Position numbers and translations under genes: made by a program. Source: Leptotrichia buccalis C-1013-b (GTDB taxonomy: Bacteria > Fusobacteriota > Fusobacteriia > Fusobacteriales > Leptotrichiaceae). From it: a stretch of 64,000 bases of DNA. The DNA lies in NCBI RefSeq assembly GCF_000023905.1, contig NC_013192.1, positions 1,488,001 to 1,552,000 on the forward strand, written 5' to 3'. Each line of letters opens with the position of its first letter. Positions within the stretch are counted from its first letter, which is position 1. Below the pieces are notes generated by a model, which did not search any database, was not told where the DNA came from, and worked only from the letters and a program-made list of their open reading frames with translations. Positions 1 through 8,328 of the stretch are shown here, in pieces.

Positions 1-54
1 AAACTTTTAAAAACAATAAATTTCTACATAATCTATAAAATATTTTCAATTTTT

Positions 55-1077
55 TCAAATCTCTTTTACAACTATATCTCCAAAAATCTTCTTTAACTTC
101 CTAATATTTTTCCCTCTTTTCCCAATAAATTCTCCTTTATCTTTCTTTTCAACGAAAAATACCGTAAAATAACTATTTCTCTCAATTTTTTTAACCTTAT
201 CAATGCTTTTTAATTGTTCATTCAAATCGTCTATTTTGATTTTAGAATTTCCTATTTCCAAATTTTCATTATTATTCTTTTTCAAATTTATCAATTCTTC
301 AATATTTTTCACATCAAAAAAACTAATTTTCTCCAATTCCTCTGAAAAATCAACTTTCATAAGTGTCAAATATTTCCCATCAAGTGGTTTATCTTTTATC
401 CCCAATTTCCTATTTTCAAAATTTTCATCAGTTAATTTTTCAATATCAAACTTTGTATTATTTAAAATAAAATTGCTCATAATCCGCACCTGTTGTGGTA
501 AAAATCCATCTCCTACAAAATACAGCTTATCATTTTCATATTTCACAAAAATTTCTCTTCTATGGTTTTTTAATTTTTTCCCCTTTTCCGAAGTAAATTC
601 GTAAAAATTTTTTTTCCCAGATACTTTCTTACAAATCTGATTTATTCTCTCTTCATCGTTTTTCCTAAGTTTTTTTGGATATTCATAAATATAATATCTT
701 TTTTCAATCATTTGTGGAAATTCAAGAAACGGCAATGTTCTCACTATTTTATTGATTTTCAGCCCTTCTGTTTCCAAAAATTTTAATTTTGAAAAATCAA
801 TTATCCCTTTGGAATTTATATAAAGAATATTTTCTTTTGCACTCACATTTGCATCAGTCCTTCCAGCCTGCTGAATACCTTTAAAAATCTTGATTTTGTT
901 ATTTTCCAGAATTTTCCTAAATTCTGATTTAACACTTTTTTTATTAGGATTTTCATCAAAAGATTCAAATTTCTGTCCATCATATTCTACAAAAAACATA
1001 TATCCAAAATATTTTGTATTCTCAAAATCTCTTATTAATTTATCCATTTTTGTCTTCTCCGTATCAATTTTTTCCAT
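55..1077 (-). CDS. TruA-like tRNA pseudouridine synthase with C-terminal KH-like segment
   Basis: Predicted pseudouridine synthase of the TruA family, which isomerises uridines in tRNA. The family signature with the catalytic aspartate is seen as AGRTDANVSA (Asp at about residue 75), and the following region has the TruA-type second half. The last 40 or so residues contain IGKRGKNIRKLKKIFG, a GxxG loop followed by a basic helix as in KH RNA-binding domains; classical TruA (about 250-270 aa) lacks this, so at 340 aa this looks like a fusion. The start at 1077 is preceded by AGAGG at suitable spacing; an ATG 11 codons in is an alternative. The RNA target is not known. Confidence 0.8.
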   Translation of the reverse strand: MEKIDTEKTKMDKLIRDFENTKYFGYMFFVEYDGQKFESFDENPNKKSVKSEFRKILENNKIKIFKGIQQAGRTDANVSAKENILYINSKGIIDFSKLKFLETEGLKINKIVRTLPFLEFPQMIEKRYYIYEYPKKLRKNDEERINQICKKVSGKKNFYEFTSEKGKKLKNHRREIFVKYENDKLYFVGDGFLPQQVRIMSNFILNNTKFDIEKLTDENFENRKLGIKDKPLDGKYLTLMKVDFSEELEKISFFDVKNIEELINLKKNNNENLEIGNSKIKIDDLNEQLKSIDKVKKIERNSYFTVFFVEKKDKGEFIGKRGKNIRKLKKIFGDIVVKEI

Positions 1078-1251
1078 TTTTTATCCTCTAGCTATTCTCA
1101 TTTCATACCTAACTTTATTATTTTAAAAAAACTTAAAAATTATGATTATTTCCCCAAAACCCTTTATTTATTTAACTTTTATTATCTCAAGTTTATAAAA
1201 TAAGTATATCAAATTTCTTTTAGAAATACAATTTTGATTTTTGTAAATTTT

Positions 1252-2760
1252 GACAGAGTAAAAAATATAGGGGCAGTCATTAAATACCACAACAAATCTT
1301 TTTTGACTGCTTTTTTTAAAATATTTTACTTTGTGATATTTCTTTCAAAATTTCCCTAATCGGACATTCTCCTCCTCTCAAATATGGCATATTTGTGCTT
1401 TTTCCTGTTTCATTAATAATTTCTGGCAAGCATTCCATCTCTATTCCCTTTTCTAGTGAACTCGTTCTTTTGCCGCTAAAGTACAATTCATACGCCTTTT
1501 CCCTGTTTTTTCTATAGTTTGCAAAAAAGGTGTGATATAATGCTCTTGCCTTTATCTTCCTTCTTGAAAACGCTTTTGGCCTGCTTGATAGAAATCTTGA
1601 GCATTCGTGGGACACTAGGGCTTCCGTCCTTGAGCCTATGTAGTCCTCCTTGGTGTATATTCTTCTTATCTTCTCATACTGGTTAAACAGCATCTTCGTC
1701 TGGTCTTTTCTTCTCTGACTTACATTCTCCTTTTCCTTGAAATTTTCATAAAAATTCTCAAGTTCTTTAAAATCGTCTCCCTTTAGCCATTTGTAAAGAT
1801 TTTTTGATATTTCCTTGTTCCTTTTAGAAATTTCAGCTATGGCTTTTACTAAATGGAACTTGTCATAGATGTGTATTGGCTTGTAAATTCCAAGCTCTTT
1901 TACAAAGCTGTCTATCATCAGAGTTCACAATTAGTTTCTTTTTGTCCATATTGTATCTTTTTTCAAGATAGTTAAGTACATACTCCGACACTTCCTCAAG
2001 CGATACGGATGTAGGAAACATTATTGTGTGCTTGTCAATGAGTTTGTTCCTGTCTCTGGAGATTTCCTCAATTCCACGATGTATTACAACCATCCTCATA
2101 TATGTATTTTTACTTCTTCTACACTTCATATGATCTTCATCAAACTCCATATATACTGGCGAATTGTCATCTCTTTCAAATCTTTCAATATTAAGTTTTG
2201 GCATTTGAAAAGAATTGACAAGATTATACACGGTAGCCCTTGAAACACCGTAAGTTTTTGCAAGAAATGAAGCTGTAGTATATTGATATTCAAAAAGTAT
2301 AGTAAAAATCATTTCCTCAGAAAGCCGTCTATACCGTTTAAGTCCAATTTTTTCATCAATGTAATAATGAATGCCTGTTTTTTTGTTTACATATTTTCGA
2401 CGTTCAAAAGTTACATCCCCGAAGGCAGTGATAACAGTTCTTTTAACAAATCCTTTGCTTTTAAACTTATTTTTTCTTTCGTCGGAATGAAAGAAGTAAT
2501 CATCAACTCTTTTGACATAAACTCTAAACAGCGTTTCAAAAGCTTTTGTGACAAACAGCTTAAACTGCTGCTCAAACGGAAGTCTGAAGGAAAAAATATT
2601 TTTAAAAAAAGTCTTTACAAGTGAAGAAAAATTTGATATTCTAATCATAGAGGAAACCACCTTTCAATAGGATTTGGCGATTATATTGTAGCTGGTTTCC
2701 TCTTTTTTGTTAATTTGAAATTTAATTAAATTTATTTGCCCCTATATTTTTTACTCTGTC
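1252..2760 (-). mobile_element. ISLre2-family insertion sequence, 1509 bp
   Basis: The element is bounded by perfect 24-bp inverted repeats (1252-1275 and 2737-2760; outer end GACAGAGTAAAAAATATAGG). It is flanked by a 9-bp direct duplication GTAAATTTT at 1243-1251 and 2761-2769. It carries one transposase reading frame on the minus strand, interrupted by a frameshift. Inverted repeat length, 9-bp duplication and protein type all fit the ISLre2 family. The clean target duplication suggests a fairly recent insertion. Removing the element and one repeat restores one uninterrupted AT-rich intergenic region. Confidence 0.9.
1316..2660 (-). pseudogene. ISLre2-family transposase, frameshifted
   Basis: Two overlapping minus-strand frames together make one UPF0236/ISLre2-type transposase: the N-terminal part spans 2660-1863 and the C-terminal part 1918-1316. 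The N-terminal part has the family's helix-turn-helix-like segment SFLAKTYGVSRATVYNLVNS. The break lies near 1915-1925, where the first frame reads VNSDDRQL and the second continues as DSFVKELGIYKPIHIYDKFH. Members of this family are normally one continuous protein of about 450 residues. I therefore read this as a small deletion rather than programmed frameshifting; a sequencing error cannot be excluded. Confidence 0.8.
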
Positions 2761-2844
2761 GTAAATTTTGTAAATCTTGAAAAATTAAGTAAATTGAGTT
2801 ATACTTTATTAAATTCTTATCTTTTTAAATTTGAAGGAGAAAAA

Positions 2845-3363
2845 ATGATTAAAAAAATTGTATTATTACTCACTTTACCATTAATATTAAATTCCTGCGA
2901 GATAATAGCTGGATATGCCGTCCTTCATACTGCAAATGAAGGAATCAGGGAAATGAACAAAACTAACCAGTCTAAAAAATCAGATGGAGAATATGCCATT
3001 AGAAATAAAAAATACAAGCAGGGAGTTTTGATGGCTCTTAAAAATACCAGTAGTCGTGAAATAAGTGGAAAAGGAAAAATTTGGAAAATAGAAATTTCTA
3101 TCCCTGAAAATACTGAAATTAAAGAAAATGCAAAAATGTATAAGTTCAATTATCATTTAGTTGATTTAAAAACTGGATATGGATTGCCAATTTATATTAG
3201 CATAAATAACTGCAATTATGGCGAAACTGGAAAAGAACTGGATTTTTCCTATGATATTCAAAATCTCGATGAAGAAAGCAGAAAAGAAGCTAGAAATTTA
3301 ATTGAAAAAATAAAGGAAGCAAACTCTGATATAAAATGCGAAATTTCCTCAAAAGAAAATTAG
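2845..3363 (+). CDS. Small lipoprotein of unknown function
   Basis: A 172-residue protein with a type II signal peptide: MIKKIVLLLTLPLILNSC ends in a lipobox (LNSC), so it is expected to be lipidated and membrane anchored. The start at 2845 is chosen because GAAGGAG lies just upstream and the signal sequence begins there; an upstream in-frame ATG at 2794 would bury the lipobox. After a short linker the chain is a mixed alpha/beta domain rich in Lys, Glu and Asn, with two cysteines. I do not recognise the family. It converges on another lipoprotein gene and shares a hairpin terminator with it. Confidence 0.7.
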   Translation: MIKKIVLLLTLPLILNSCEIIAGYAVLHTANEGIREMNKTNQSKKSDGEYAIRNKKYKQGVLMALKNTSSREISGKGKIWKIEISIPENTEIKENAKMYKFNYHLVDLKTGYGLPIYISINNCNYGETGKELDFSYDIQNLDEESRKEARNLIEKIKEANSDIKCEISSKEN

Positions 3364-3384
3364 GTGTGTAAATTTTACACACCC
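3363..3384. terminator. Hairpin between convergent lipoprotein genes
   Basis: GGTGTGTAAA and TTTACACACC form a 10-bp stem with almost no loop sequence, lying in the 26-bp gap between two converging genes. The following T-tract is weak on both strands, so a shared bidirectional terminator is likely but not certain. Confidence 0.6.
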
Positions 3385-3389
3385 TTCTA

Positions 3390-4223
3390 TCAATTTTTAA
3401 AAATTCCTTCAAAAATATCTTTAGTATCACTATCACCTATGATATAAACCCCTTCTTTTAATATTTTTACATAAGTTGTCTTAACTTGCGAACTTCCAAA
3501 ATTATTTATTTTTTCAGTAATTTTATAAGCATTATCACCTATTTTTTCTACATTAGTTGATATGTCAAAGCTTTTCCCCTTTTTTTCCTTGTACTCTTTC
3601 AAATTATTTTTATAATATTCATCAAGCGGATATTCTGCTAATTTCTTTTCATAATATTTTATTTGCTTATCAATATACTCTTCGCTCTGTTTTTTATAAT
3701 ATTCTTCATAATTCTCATCTTTTCCATTATTTACTATCTTTTCAAAATTCTTTTTACCTCTTTCAAATACAACTAATTTTTTAGGAAAATAACTTTTCTT
3801 TTCCTTATCATACAAAACTGATAGCATATTTCCGAAATCTGTTTCCATCGGTTCCTTCACTCTTCTAAATTCAAGTCCTTCAGGCATTAAAATCGAAATA
3901 TTTTCAAATACTTCTGTATTTTCCCTTTTTCGTAAAATTACACTTTGAATATAGTTTTTTTCTTGAATTTCTTTTTTTTCCATATTAATTTTTGCTTGTT
4001 CCTGTTTTTTTCTTTCTTTCTCCTTTCTTTTTGCCTCTTGTTCTGGAGTTTCAGGTTTTTCTGGTAAAGGATTACAAAAAAAACTATTTGGATATTCTGC
4101 ACAAGCATACACCAACGCTGTTCCTCCAAAATATGTTACTGCTGCTGCAGTCGCTAATGTAGCACAAGAATTTATGCAAAATACCGCTATCAACATCAAA
4201 AATAAAATCTTAAATTTTCTCAT
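3390..4223 (-). CDS. Lipoprotein with Lys/Glu-rich linker, unknown function
   Basis: A 277-residue lipoprotein: the signal sequence ends with the lipobox INSC at residues 18-21. A short Ala/Tyr/Cys-rich segment follows. Next is a strongly charged Lys/Glu/Gln stretch (about residues 60-95) that should form an extended helix or coiled coil, and then a globular C-terminal domain of roughly 180 residues with many Tyr and Lys. The C-terminal strands (VKTTYVKILKEGVYIIGDS) resemble a small beta-sandwich, but I cannot name a family. An AAGGT-like ribosome site precedes the ATG at 4223. Confidence 0.65.
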   Translation of the reverse strand: MRKFKILFLMLIAVFCINSCATLATAAAVTYFGGTALVYACAEYPNSFFCNPLPEKPETPEQEAKRKEKERKKQEQAKINMEKKEIQEKNYIQSVILRKRENTEVFENISILMPEGLEFRRVKEPMETDFGNMLSVLYDKEKKSYFPKKLVVFERGKKNFEKIVNNGKDENYEEYYKKQSEEYIDKQIKYYEKKLAEYPLDEYYKNNLKEYKEKKGKSFDISTNVEKIGDNAYKITEKINNFGSSQVKTTYVKILKEGVYIIGDSDTKDIFEGIFKN

Positions 4224-4443
4224 CTTCTTCTACCTTTCATAAAAATAGTTTTTCGTATTATATCATATTTTAATGTTTAATAAAAATTATATTCAAATAA
4301 ATTATTTCTAAGCATTTTATTACTCCTTTTCCCAAAATTTTTTTACAATAATCCATTAAATAAAAAATACACTTAAATTATTTTAAAAATTTATAACTAT
4401 TCTATTCAAATCGCTACATTATTTAATTTTATTGCCTTGATAT

Positions 4444-4551
4444 TATACTCAAACCCATTTAAAATAAAACTATTAAAAATTATATAAATTTAGAGTTTGA
4501 GTAAAATAGTCATAGCTTTTGAGTTTGGTTTTAAGGCAGTTTTATTATAAA
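4444..4551 (+). repeat. Dispersed imperfect repeat, copy A
   Basis: About 108 bp here match, at roughly 75 percent by eye, the reverse complement of 52266-52374. Shared blocks include ACTATTAAAA, TTGAGTAAAATA and GTTTGG. The unit contains internal inverted motifs (ACTCAAAC and GTTTGAGT), so it could fold as DNA or RNA. It is the only notable content of the 360-bp gene-free stretch after 4223. The second copy lies inside a MITE-like element; this one lacks the terminal repeats. Confidence 0.6.
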
Positions 4552-4583
4552 ATCCACCAAAATTTTTAAAGAAAAATCAATAA

Positions 4584-4619
4584 AAAAATCGCCTTAATAC
4601 ACAAATACCAAAACGATTT
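4584..4619 (-). terminator. Rho-independent-like terminator after the HAD phosphatase gene
   Basis: On the minus strand AAATCG and CGATTT form a short stem around a long loop, followed by a run of seven T. It lies 12 bp past the stop of the phosphatase gene. The stem is weak. Confidence 0.45.
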
Positions 4620-4630
4620 CTCTAAAAACT

Positions 4631-5293
4631 CTATTCACCTTTTATTCTCTCAATAATCTCCTGAACATCAGAAACCTTCACATCTTCATCAATTTCAACC
4701 TCGCCTTTTACTTCACCAAATCCCCATTTGCAGTAAACAATGTCAATTCCAGCATTTTTAGCCGTATTTACGTCCACAAGCATATCTCCAACAAATAATA
4801 TTTTTTCTTTTGAAATATTTAAATTTTTTGCCATTTTATCAACATTATACGGATTGGGCTTATTTGGATATTCCTTTTCATTTGAACCAAATATTCCATC
4901 AAATTTCCATTTGGATAATTTTTTATCAACAGCAGACAAGGCTGTTTCATGATCCTTATTTGTTACAATACCTTTTTTCACGCCATTCTGTTCCAAAAAA
5001 TCAAGCAATTCAGGTATTCCTTCATAAGGCTCAACACCATAGTCAAAGTAAATATCATAATATTTTCTTATAACTTTTTCCATTTCCTCATTCGTTACAT
5101 CCTCATACTTCTCTTTTCCCAAAATATTCCGTGCAAGCCCTGAAACTCCACCACCAACAAATTTTACACATTCATTAGCAGAATATTGCTTTTTCCCAAG
5201 TTCTTCCATCGCTGAATTTACAGTCTTTGTAATAGATTTTGACGTATCCATAAGCGTTCCGTCCAAATCAAATATAACTAAATCGTATTTCAT
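4631..5293 (-). CDS. HAD-superfamily phosphatase, phosphoglycolate phosphatase-like
   Basis: A 220-residue haloacid dehalogenase-type hydrolase. Motif I DLDGTLMDT carries the nucleophile Asp and the second Asp, motif II is at GIVTNK, a Lys follows in KPNP, and motif IV is GDMLVDVNTAKNAG. A helical cap domain lies between motifs I and II, as in phosphoglycolate phosphatase, pyrophosphatase PpaX and beta-phosphoglucomutase relatives. The substrate cannot be fixed from sequence. A GGGAG ribosome site precedes the ATG. The gene stands alone, with a weak terminator after it. Confidence 0.85.
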   Translation of the reverse strand: MKYDLVIFDLDGTLMDTSKSITKTVNSAMEELGKKQYSANECVKFVGGGVSGLARNILGKEKYEDVTNEEMEKVIRKYYDIYFDYGVEPYEGIPELLDFLEQNGVKKGIVTNKDHETALSAVDKKLSKWKFDGIFGSNEKEYPNKPNPYNVDKMAKNLNISKEKILFVGDMLVDVNTAKNAGIDIVYCKWGFGEVKGEVEIDEDVKVSDVQEIIERIKGE

Positions 5294-5406
5294 AAATTCC
5301 CACTCACTCCCTTCCTAATCCACTTTAAACAATTACTAAAATCTCATCAATCCAACTTTCAAGATTTTAAAAGATTAATCTCTAAATGCTATTATTACTG
5401 TTTTAT

Positions 5407-5628
5407 TTACGCTTCAGGCTCAATAACATTTCCGTCATCATCAATTGGATTTCCATCGTCATCCACTCTAACAACCTTAATGCTATCCAAATGTCCCCTC
5501 ACACTTTCCTTAAATTTTTCAATATACATTTTTCTATATTTTTCACGCTCTTTCTTCTCTTCTTCCGTCAATTCCCTCTCACGTGCCAACTTTGAAAATT
5601 CATTTACTTTTTTAATAATATCTTCCAT
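5407..5628 (-). CDS. DUF896 (YnzC/UPF0291) family protein
   Basis: A 73-residue protein. The pattern of a helix-turn-helix pair rich in Glu and Lys (VNEFSKLARERELTEEEKKE) followed by YIEKFKESVRGHLDSIKVV is diagnostic of the DUF896/UPF0291 family, whose Bacillus members include YnzC. The acidic C-terminal tail with alternating Asp-Asp-Gly is an addition beyond the usual core. I place the start at 5628, where AAAGGA has proper spacing, rather than at an ATG nine codons upstream. The family's molecular role is unknown to me. Confidence 0.8.
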   Translation of the reverse strand: MEDIIKKVNEFSKLARERELTEEEKKEREKYRKMYIEKFKESVRGHLDSIKVVRVDDDGNPIDDDGNVIEPEA

Positions 5629-5731
5629 TTTAAAATTTTCCTTTCTAAAAAACATTACTTTAATTTCTAATTTCCATCTTGATTTTATCTAAAATATGGC
5701 ATAACATATTAAAGTAAAATTCGATTGTGTT

Positions 5732-5760
5732 TAAGCCCTTAATGTTGGGCTTATTTTTTT
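5732..5760 (+). terminator. Plus-strand intrinsic terminator without an upstream gene
   Basis: TAAGCCC and GGGCTTA form a perfect 7-bp stem followed by eight T on the plus strand only. No plus-strand gene ends near it. It may close a short untranslated RNA or be the remains of a lost gene. Confidence 0.65.
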
Positions 5761-5900
5761 ATCTTTTTTCTATTGCAGAAATTTCATAATCCAAAAAGTA
5801 TATAACAATATTATTATACTGTATTACCTGTAATTTATCAATACTTTTTCCTAAAGCATTTCTCTAAAAAAATTTATACATTTTCACAAATGTATATAGC

Positions 5901-5935
5901 AAAAAATCACAGTTAATCTTAATAACCGTGATTTT
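5901..5935 (-). terminator. Intrinsic terminator of the rclA-like operon
   Basis: Minus-strand AAAATCACGGTTA pairs with TTAACTGTGATTTT and is followed by a T-run. It sits downstream of the two-gene unit ending at 6109 and of the small relic frame at 5959. Confidence 0.65.
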
Positions 5936-5958
5936 AATTTGAAGAAATTTTTTATTTA

Positions 5959-6090
5959 TTATTTTTTTAATGCTGAAACTATATAAGCAATCAAAACAAC
6001 ATACAATATAAAAATATTTGTCATATCAAGTAAAGATAACGCTAAACATCCATAATACTTTAGTTTATTCTTATTTTTTTGTTTACACAA
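5959..6090 (-). pseudogene. Coding-like relic with one membrane segment
   Basis: A 43-codon frame with no ATG (a TTG is possible at 6090) encodes a short basic stretch and then a hydrophobic helix (MTNIFILYVVLIAYIVSALK). Composition is protein-like and it ends just before a terminator. It may be the 3' end of a decayed membrane protein gene, or an unusual small protein read by coupling from the gene upstream. The evidence is weak. Confidence 0.3.
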
Positions 6091-6108
6091 GGGGGCTTAA
6101 CTTCTTTT

Positions 6109-6618
6109 TTAAACCCTTCCCATATTTTCCAACAACATCAAAGTTCTAAGTGAAATTGAAGATATATTAAGCAAATTAGCCATTATTAATGTTGAATATG
6201 TATATCTATTTAATCTATTATCATCTTTTACAAAATTTGCAATTATAAAAATCGGTATTTGTAAAACTATAATTCCATAAAATTGCATATTTCCATGATA
6301 AATCAATCCTAACAAATCAATAAAAACTAAAGAAAAAGCAACATAAGACAAGAACTTGTTATTTTTTCTTTTCATTATCATAAACAATAAAACAACCAAA
6401 ATACATACTATTACGTGTAAGCCTTGGTTTTGTGAAAAAAAATCCTTGCCCAAAATTTTTATACATAAAAGCAAATACACTATTCCAAAAACTAAATCAC
6501 CCCATAAAAATTTTTTAATTTCTTTTTTCCTAAAAATTTTTATAAAACAAAGAAATAATCTAAATAAACTATAAAGCATTAATAAATTTAAAAATATAAG
6601 CACAATCAATTCTTCCAA
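6109..6618 (-). CDS. Multi-pass membrane protein of unknown function
   Basis: A 169-residue hydrophobic protein with about five predicted membrane helices (residues 1-25, 38-55, 65-85, 90-110, 115-135) and a short polar tail. It begins with TTG at 6618, one base past the stop of the rclA-like gene, so it is almost certainly co-transcribed and probably translationally coupled. E. coli RclA is partnered by membrane protein RclC, but I see no clear RclC signature here, so functional linkage is inference from position only. Confidence 0.6.
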   Translation of the reverse strand: MEELIVLIFLNLLMLYSLFRLFLCFIKIFRKKEIKKFLWGDLVFGIVYLLLCIKILGKDFFSQNQGLHVIVCILVVLLFMIMKRKNNKFLSYVAFSLVFIDLLGLIYHGNMQFYGIIVLQIPIFIIANFVKDDNRLNRYTYSTLIMANLLNISSISLRTLMLLENMGRV

Positions 6619-6619
6619 T

Positions 6620-7993
6620 TTATTTCACACTTCCAAATAAATCATTCAAAGCCTCGCTCATTGTCGGATGAGTAAATATCATATCTTTTAGGAATGTATA
6701 TTTTTGTTCAGCTTTCATAGCTGCTGCAACAATGTTTATCATTTCGTGGGAAGTATTGCATAATAAAGTACATCCCAGTATTTTATCTGTTTTTGCATCT
6801 ATAACTGCTTTAAGCAGTCCATCTGTTACACCTTCTATTTTTGCTTTTGGAATTGCCATTGCTTCAAGTCTTCCTGTTTTTACTTCATATCCTTTGGCAA
6901 TTGCTTCGCTTTCAGTCATTCCAACTCTTGATAAAGGTGGATTTATGAATACGCTGTATGGAATTACATTTCTATCGTTTACTGTTCTATTTCCTCCATT
7001 GTAAAGGTTATCTCTTATTATTCTAAAGTCATCAAGAGAAATATATGTAAATTGAAGTCCGCCTTTCACATCTCCCATTGCCCAAATGTTATCAGCTGTC
7101 GTTTTCAATGTTTCATCAACTACAACCGCACCTTTTTCATCAGTTTTTACTCCTGCCGCTTCCAGGTTAAGCCCTTCTGTATTAGGTTTTCTTCCAATTG
7201 CCACAAGAATTGCGTCTGATTCAATTTCGCTCTTGCTTGCTCCTTGTGAAATTTGCACATATCCTTTTCCGTTTTTATCAATAATTTCCTCAATTTTTGA
7301 TTCCAGTAAAAACTTAATTCCTTTTGCTTCAAATATAGCCTTTGCCCTATCAGCGATTTCTTCATCTTCTCTAGGCATGAGTCTTTGTGCCAAATCAATC
7401 ACTGTAACTTTTGACCCAAAATCAGCATACATTGAAGCAAATTCCAACCCAATGTATCCTGCTCCCAAAATAGTCAATTTTTTAGGAAGTTCCTTTAGTT
7501 CCATAATTGAAGTGCTTGTATAAACGTGGTTACTTTCTTTAAGCCCTTTTATACCAGGAATTATTGTAGTTGAACCTGTATTTATAAATATCTTTTCTCC
7601 TTCAATCTGAACATTTTCTCCATTGCTTTCAATATTAACTACATTTTTTGAAGCAAAGCTTCCAAATCCATCATAAATATCAATATTTTCCTTTGTAGCC
7701 AGCATTTCATAATTTTTTCCACGTAATGCACCAATCAGTGTATTTTTATTATTTATACTTTCTGTATAAAATCTCTCTTTTTCCTCAATACCACTTAATC
7801 CTTTATTTTTAAGAACTTTTGTACTATCAACAAGTTTTTTCGTAGGAATGCATCCAATATTTATACAAGTCCCCCCATACATCTTATCTGATTTCTCAAT
7901 CAAAGCCACATTCTGACCTTTCCCAGCCAAGAATCCTGCCAAAGTTTTTCCACCTTTTCCAAATCCAATTATTACTGCATCGTATTTTTTCAT
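6620..7993 (-). CDS. RclA-like FAD/NAD(P)H disulfide oxidoreductase
   Basis: A flavin-dependent pyridine nucleotide-disulfide oxidoreductase of 457 residues. The N-terminal FAD-binding motif (VIIGFGKGGKTLAGFLA) and the redox-active pair in GGTCINIGCIPTKKL closely match E. coli RclA, a cupric reductase protecting against reactive chlorine. Next come an NAD(P)-binding GAGYIGLEFASMYADFG, the FAD-contacting AMGDVKGGLQFTYIS, and a C-terminal dimerisation domain with HPTMSEAL. Lipoamide dehydrogenases and mercuric reductases share this fold, but the N-terminus is most RclA-like. ATG at 7993 is preferred (AAGGACG upstream) over an ATG nine codons earlier. A palindrome lies 22 bp upstream of this start. 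Confidence 0.85.
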   Translation of the reverse strand: MKKYDAVIIGFGKGGKTLAGFLAGKGQNVALIEKSDKMYGGTCINIGCIPTKKLVDSTKVLKNKGLSGIEEKERFYTESINNKNTLIGALRGKNYEMLATKENIDIYDGFGSFASKNVVNIESNGENVQIEGEKIFINTGSTTIIPGIKGLKESNHVYTSTSIMELKELPKKLTILGAGYIGLEFASMYADFGSKVTVIDLAQRLMPREDEEIADRAKAIFEAKGIKFLLESKIEEIIDKNGKGYVQISQGASKSEIESDAILVAIGRKPNTEGLNLEAAGVKTDEKGAVVVDETLKTTADNIWAMGDVKGGLQFTYISLDDFRIIRDNLYNGGNRTVNDRNVIPYSVFINPPLSRVGMTESEAIAKGYEVKTGRLEAMAIPKAKIEGVTDGLLKAVIDAKTDKILGCTLLCNTSHEMINIVAAAMKAEQKYTFLKDMIFTHPTMSEALNDLFGSVK

Positions 7994-8014
7994 TTTCTTC
8001 GTCCTTTCCATTTT

Positions 8015-8040
8015 ATACAATTATAGTTACATAATTGTAT
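8015..8040. promoter_or_regulatory. Palindromic operator candidate upstream of the rclA-like gene
   Basis: ATACAATTAT and ATAATTGTAT form perfect 10-bp arms around AGTTAC. The half-site TACAATT/AATTGTA resembles OhrR/MarR-type operators, though the spacing is wider than the classical box. A minus-strand TATAAT lies at 8043-8048, so the dyad overlaps the likely transcription start of the rclA-like gene. Confidence 0.55.
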
Positions 8041-8109
8041 TTATTATAAAATTAATTTTTATATTATAAGAGTACCACATTTTTTGTAAAAAAACAAGAG
8101 TATTTGTGT

Positions 8110-8304
8110 TTACAAATTTATATTAATTTTTTCAATATCCTCCTCCTTAATAACTAAAATATCCAAAGTCTTCTCATCTTTCATAAACTCTACCATATAA
8201 TCATTTGGAAATTCAGGAAATATTATCACAACTGTTCCAATCGAATTTTTTAAAACTTTATCAGACAATTTTCTTTTTGCTTTTACTACATCATATTCAT
8301 CATT
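8110..8304 (-). pseudogene. DUF4926-like protein, start lost
   Basis: The frame reads about 64 codons with a DUF4926-like pattern: a YDVVKAKRKLSD start, then GTVVIIFPEFPNDYMVEF, and finally LVIKEEDIE before the stop at 8110. There is no usable start codon: an in-frame TAA precedes the first conserved codon, and the nearby ATGs are in other frames. I infer a small indel near 8305 in what was the gene following the TPR lipoprotein. DUF4926 proteins often sit in polymorphic-toxin/immunity loci. Confidence 0.45.
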
Positions 8305-8328
8305 TTATTTCACAATTAATTAATCATT

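Noticed and set aside
7086-7523. Long plus-strand open frame inside the rclA-like gene
   Set aside because: Antisense shadow: the minus-strand frame has complete FAD and NAD motifs and a conserved cysteine pair.
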